Of a DNA stretch of 64,000 bases, positions 60,969 to 64,000 are shown one piece after another; the stretch's first letter is position 1, and each line of letters begins with the position of its first letter. The notes beneath the pieces were generated by a model. The model was given only the letters and a program-made list of their open reading frames with translations, made no database searches and was not told where the DNA came from. The DNA comes from DUAL01 sp964452095 (GTDB lineage Bacteria > Bacteroidota > Bacteroidia > Flavobacteriales > BACL11): assembly GCA_964452095.1 (NCBI GenBank), contig CAYVKX010000001.1:1-64000 (forward strand), in the 5' to 3' direction. A program made the position numbers and the translations under genes.

Positions 60969-62848
60969 TTCCAAAGGAAACCATAGATAAAATATTTGAG
61001 GCAGCCAGAGTAGAGGAAGTGGTAAGTGGCTTTGTACAACTCAAAAAAAGGGGGGCTAATTTTATTGGACTTTGTCCTTTTCATGATGAAAAAACGCCAT
61101 CATTTTCAGTATCGGCTACAAAGGGGATTTACAAATGTTTTGGTTGTGGAAAGGGTGGAAATGCAGTGAGTTTTGTAATGGAGCATGAGCATTATTCTTA
61201 TCCGGAAGCGCTAAAATATTTAGCGGAAAAATACAATATTGAAGTAGTAGAAAAAGAGCTGACTCCAGAGCAAAGCATTAGAGCAAACGATAGAGATAGT
61301 TTGTATGTAATTAGCTCCTTTGCCAACAAATTTTTTCAAGAGCAATTGTGGGAAACAAAAGAAGGAAAAGCTATTGGACTCAGCTATTTTAAGGAAAGAG
61401 GATTTTTAGAAGAAACCATCAAAAAATTCCAATTAGGATATAGCCCCAAACAAAAAGATGCGCTCAGCAAAAAAGCAATTTCATCTTCTTATCAAGAAAA
61501 ATATTTGGAAGATTCTGGTCTATCGATAATTAAAGATGGGAAAACAAATGATAGATTTAGAGAAAGAATGATGTTTCCTATTCATAGTTTTTCTGGAAGA
61601 GTTTTGGGTTTTGGCGGCAGAACTTTACAAAAAGATAATAAGGCAAAATATGTAAATTCTCCTGAGAGTTTAATTTACCTAAAAAGTAAAATTTTGTATG
61701 GGATTTATTTTGCTAAGCAGCACATCAGCAAGCAAAACAACTGCTATATTGTGGAAGGATATACGGATGTAATTTCCCTTCATCAAGCGGGAGTAGAGAA
61801 TGTAGTGTCCTCTTCTGGAACCTCCCTTACCACTGAGCAAATAAAATTAATTAACCGATTTACCAAAAACATCACTATTCTTTTTGATGGAGATGCTGCT
61901 GGATTAAAAGCGTCATTTAGAAGTATTGATATGATACTTTCGGAAGGGATGAATGTGAAAATTGTACTTTTCCCAGAGGGAGAAGATCCAGATTCTTATG
62001 CCAGAAAATGTAGTGAGCAAGAATTGAAGGAATTTTTGCAAGAAAACCAAAAAGATTTTATCACTTTCAAAACAGATGTGTTGAGTAAAGATACTGAAAA
62101 CGATCCTGCCAAAAGGGTGGAAATGATAAAAAATATTGCTTCTTCCATTGCTCAAATTCCTGATGATATTAGTCGATCGGAATACATAAAAGTATGTAGC
62201 AGAATGCTAAAGGTGAAAGAATTAGATTTATCAAAAGAAGTAAGTGCGCAAAGAAAAAAACAAATTAACCCGTATCCATCAAAAAAAGAAGAAGATCCTA
62301 ACACACAAACTACTAGCAAAAAACCAAATACAGCCAAAGAAGAAAAAGAAATAATCCGACTTTTACTGAATTACGGCAATGAAGCACTAACTTTTAATAG
62401 TGAAGAAATTAGTATTGCTGATTTTATAACTAATGAGTTAGAAGGCGACAATATCCATTTTAAATCAGAAGAATACCAACTTTTATTAGAAGAAATATCA
62501 ATCCTTTTAAAAAAAGAAGGGCAAATAAATTTAAGTTATTTCACACTTCATTTCAACCCTACAATAAGTAAAACAGCAATTGATTTGATAAGCGAAAAAC
62601 ATGGAATGAGTGAGAACTGGACGAAAAGGCATAAGATTCAAACAGGCACAGAAAAAAACAAAATGAGAAAAGCTGTTGAAAGTTCAATTTATGCCTTAAA
62701 ACTGAAACTCTTAGACGAAAAACTTAGCATGGTTCAACTGGAAATAAAAGAAAATCCAGAAGATATTGAAAGAAGCACAAAATCTTATGCAAAACTTCTT
62801 AAAGTAAGAAAGTTGATTGTAGAAAAGTTAGGAAGGACTATTAGTTAG
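60965..62848 (+). CDS. dnaG: DNA primase
   Basis: 627 aa. CHC2-type zinc domain with CPFHDEKTPSFSV and YKCFGCGKGGNAVSF, then the RNA polymerase core with SFSGRVLGFGGRTL and the TOPRIM motif YIVEGYTDVISLHQAG and FDGDAAGLKA, then a helicase-binding C-terminal domain from about residue 450. Translationally coupled to ispB (ATGA). Its last 8 nt overlap recJ from the other strand. Confidence 0.97.
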   Translation: MIPKETIDKIFEAARVEEVVSGFVQLKKRGANFIGLCPFHDEKTPSFSVSATKGIYKCFGCGKGGNAVSFVMEHEHYSYPEALKYLAEKYNIEVVEKELTPEQSIRANDRDSLYVISSFANKFFQEQLWETKEGKAIGLSYFKERGFLEETIKKFQLGYSPKQKDALSKKAISSSYQEKYLEDSGLSIIKDGKTNDRFRERMMFPIHSFSGRVLGFGGRTLQKDNKAKYVNSPESLIYLKSKILYGIYFAKQHISKQNNCYIVEGYTDVISLHQAGVENVVSSSGTSLTTEQIKLINRFTKNITILFDGDAAGLKASFRSIDMILSEGMNVKIVLFPEGEDPDSYARKCSEQELKEFLQENQKDFITFKTDVLSKDTENDPAKRVEMIKNIASSIAQIPDDISRSEYIKVCSRMLKVKELDLSKEVSAQRKKQINPYPSKKEEDPNTQTTSKKPNTAKEEKEIIRLLLNYGNEALTFNSEEISIADFITNELEGDNIHFKSEEYQLLLEEISILLKKEGQINLSYFTLHFNPTISKTAIDLISEKHGMSENWTKRHKIQTGTEKNKMRKAVESSIYALKLKLLDEKLSMVQLEIKENPEDIERSTKSYAKLLKVRKLIVEKLGRTIS

Positions 62849-64000
62849 TTTCCTTTATATCCCTTAATTTAAGTTGTAAATTTTTTCTACCATTCCATAG
62901 GTTTTCATAAATAGAATAGCAAATATCAAAAGGTTGCTCATCTTTTACTTTATCAAAATGATGGGCCAAACCAAAGCCAATACTACTGATAGAATTCCTA
63001 CAATTATCGTTAGTAATATTTAAGCGTAAATGAGTTTTATCTGCTCCTACTATCCCGCCATAACCATTATCTTTCACTGCTTTTGTAATAAAAATTGGTG
63101 TGCGATTTTGTGGTCCAAAAGGTGCAAACTGCTGAATAATTCTAAAAAGTTTATCGTCAATATCGTGCAAATCGAGCTCCATATCAATAGATACTTCTGG
63201 TGTTAGTTGCTCCTTTGTAATAGTATCGGTAACTGCCTTTTCAAAAGCGGTAATAAAATCTTGCAGATTTTCTTTTTTAAGCGTAAGCCCTGCTGCATNN
63301 NNNNNNNNTTATGCCCCCCAAATTTCTCTAAATACTATTCGCATTGCAAAATAGCATTATACACATCAAACCCCTTTACCGAACGAGCTGAACCAGTTAA
63401 TTCTCCATCTTTTTCTGCCAAAACAATAGTTGGTTTATAGTGTGTTTCTGTAAGTCGGGAAGCCGAAATCCCCACTACTCCTTTGTGCCAATTTTCGCTA
63501 TACACCACAGTCGATTTTTTGCTTGGATCAATCATTTCGAGTGCCTGTTTTGTAATATCTTTGTCAAGCCCCCTTCTTGTTTGATTGAGCTGTTCTATTT
63601 GCTGAGCTAATTTTCCGGCCTTTTCTTCACTTTTTTCTACCAACAAATCCACAGCTATTTTTCCGTGCTCAATTCTGCCGGCAGCATTTATGCGGGGAGC
63701 AATACCAAAAACAATATCTGAAATTGTGTATTTTCCCTTTCTTCCAGACGCATCCATTAAAGCTTGCAATCCAATTCTTGGGCTTGTATTTATTTGCTTT
63801 AATCCAAAAAATGAAAACGCTTTATTTTCATCAATCATTGGGACAATATCGGCAGCAATACTTACCACTAACAAATCAAAAAGAGGCGTAATTTTCTCAA
63901 ACGGAATATCGTTTTTTTCGCAATAGGCTTGAATTAATTTAAAGCCAACTCCACAGCCAGAAAGTTCTTTAAAAGGATATTTACAATCTTCTTGTTTTGG
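62841..64000 (-). pseudogene. recJ: Single-stranded-DNA exonuclease RecJ, incomplete, with in-frame TAG and gap
   Basis: The 5' end lies beyond the right edge. Visible in order: LSGCGVGFKLIQ, AADIVPM, GIAPRINAAGRIEHG (the DHHA1-linker region), SENWHKGVVGISASRL and GSARSVKGFDVYNAI. Next come TAG at 63335-63337, then YLEKFGGH in the same frame, ten N (63299-63308), then AAGLTLKKENLQDF and the OB-fold C-terminus. GGHxxAAG is the conserved DHHA1 motif, and restoring it needs only 2 nt in place of the 10 N. The stop lies 27 nt from the gap and may be a contig-end error. Confidence 0.85.

Noticed and set aside
15927..63337. Altered genetic code (stop reassignment)
   Set aside because: TAA is the normal stop of most intact genes in the window, so the three internal stops cannot be explained by a general reassignment.

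Overview
The window is an AT-rich, gene-dense stretch from a Bacteroidota bacterium, most likely Flavobacteriales-like. The grounds are Bacteroidota-type promoters (TAnnTTTG at -7, often with a TTTG about 19 nt upstream), weak or absent Shine-Dalgarno sites, a TonB-dependent receptor with an N-terminal carboxypeptidase-like domain, an HU-CCDC81/SPOR protein, tandem OmpH genes behind bamA, and a PorG-like type IX secretion protein. Two 10-N runs (17525-17534 and 63299-63308) show that this is a scaffolded draft assembly. No gene-free stretch exceeds 300 bases; the longest, 34499-34766, lies inside the nuo operon and looks like a small inserted element.

Layout. 1-2.6 kb: 3' part of a Na/phosphate cotransporter, then a phosphate-selective-porin-like gene with a Pho-box-like promoter. 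2.7-5.7 kb: lipoprotein, LuxE-like enzyme, GNAT acetyltransferase and a PqqB-like hydrolase. 5.8-13.2 kb: tRNA-Ser(GGA), asparaginase, TatD, a GT9 glycosyltransferase, a thioesterase, an HU/SPOR protein, kdsB and a TonB-dependent receptor. 13.3-18 kb: dprA, gdhA, a DUF2007-like gene broken by an in-frame stop, and kbl, which spans an assembly gap. 18-22.2 kb: translation block rplM-rpsI-rpsB-tsf-pyrH-frr. 22.3-28.3 kb: MMPL exporter, rfbA, a prenyl synthase, a sulfotransferase-like gene, a Bcp peroxiredoxin and a small HTH protein.

28.5-42.3 kb is the metabolic centrepiece. It is one long minus-strand run, korA-korB-nuoA-B-C-D-H-I-J-K-L-M-N plus a small gene, with a 2[4Fe-4S] ferredoxin gene diverging from korA. 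nuoE, nuoF and nuoG (the NADH module) are absent from between nuoD and nuoH. The arrangement suggests that 2-oxoacid oxidation reduces ferredoxin, which then feeds an 11-subunit proton-pumping complex I.

42.3-55 kb: an M1 peptidase, a NifU-like scaffold, gamma-carbonic anhydrase and murI, then a minus-strand envelope operon (CBS protein, Omp85-like protein, nadK, porG, uppS, bamA, ompH, ompH). 55-64 kb: pdxJ, an alpha/beta hydrolase, a Fic protein with an operator-like dyad, an amidohydrolase, rlmN (interrupted by an in-frame TAA), ispB-like, dnaG, and recJ, which runs off the right edge and carries an in-frame stop and a gap.

Most notable for a second look: the Kor/ferredoxin-coupled complex I operon; the MITE-like insert between nuoI and nuoJ; three genes whose homology continues in frame past a stop codon; the kbl gap, where an 89-nt duplicate differs almost only by C-to-T changes; a 39-bp inverted repeat present twice about 52 kb apart; the Pho-box-like triplet; and the Fic operator.
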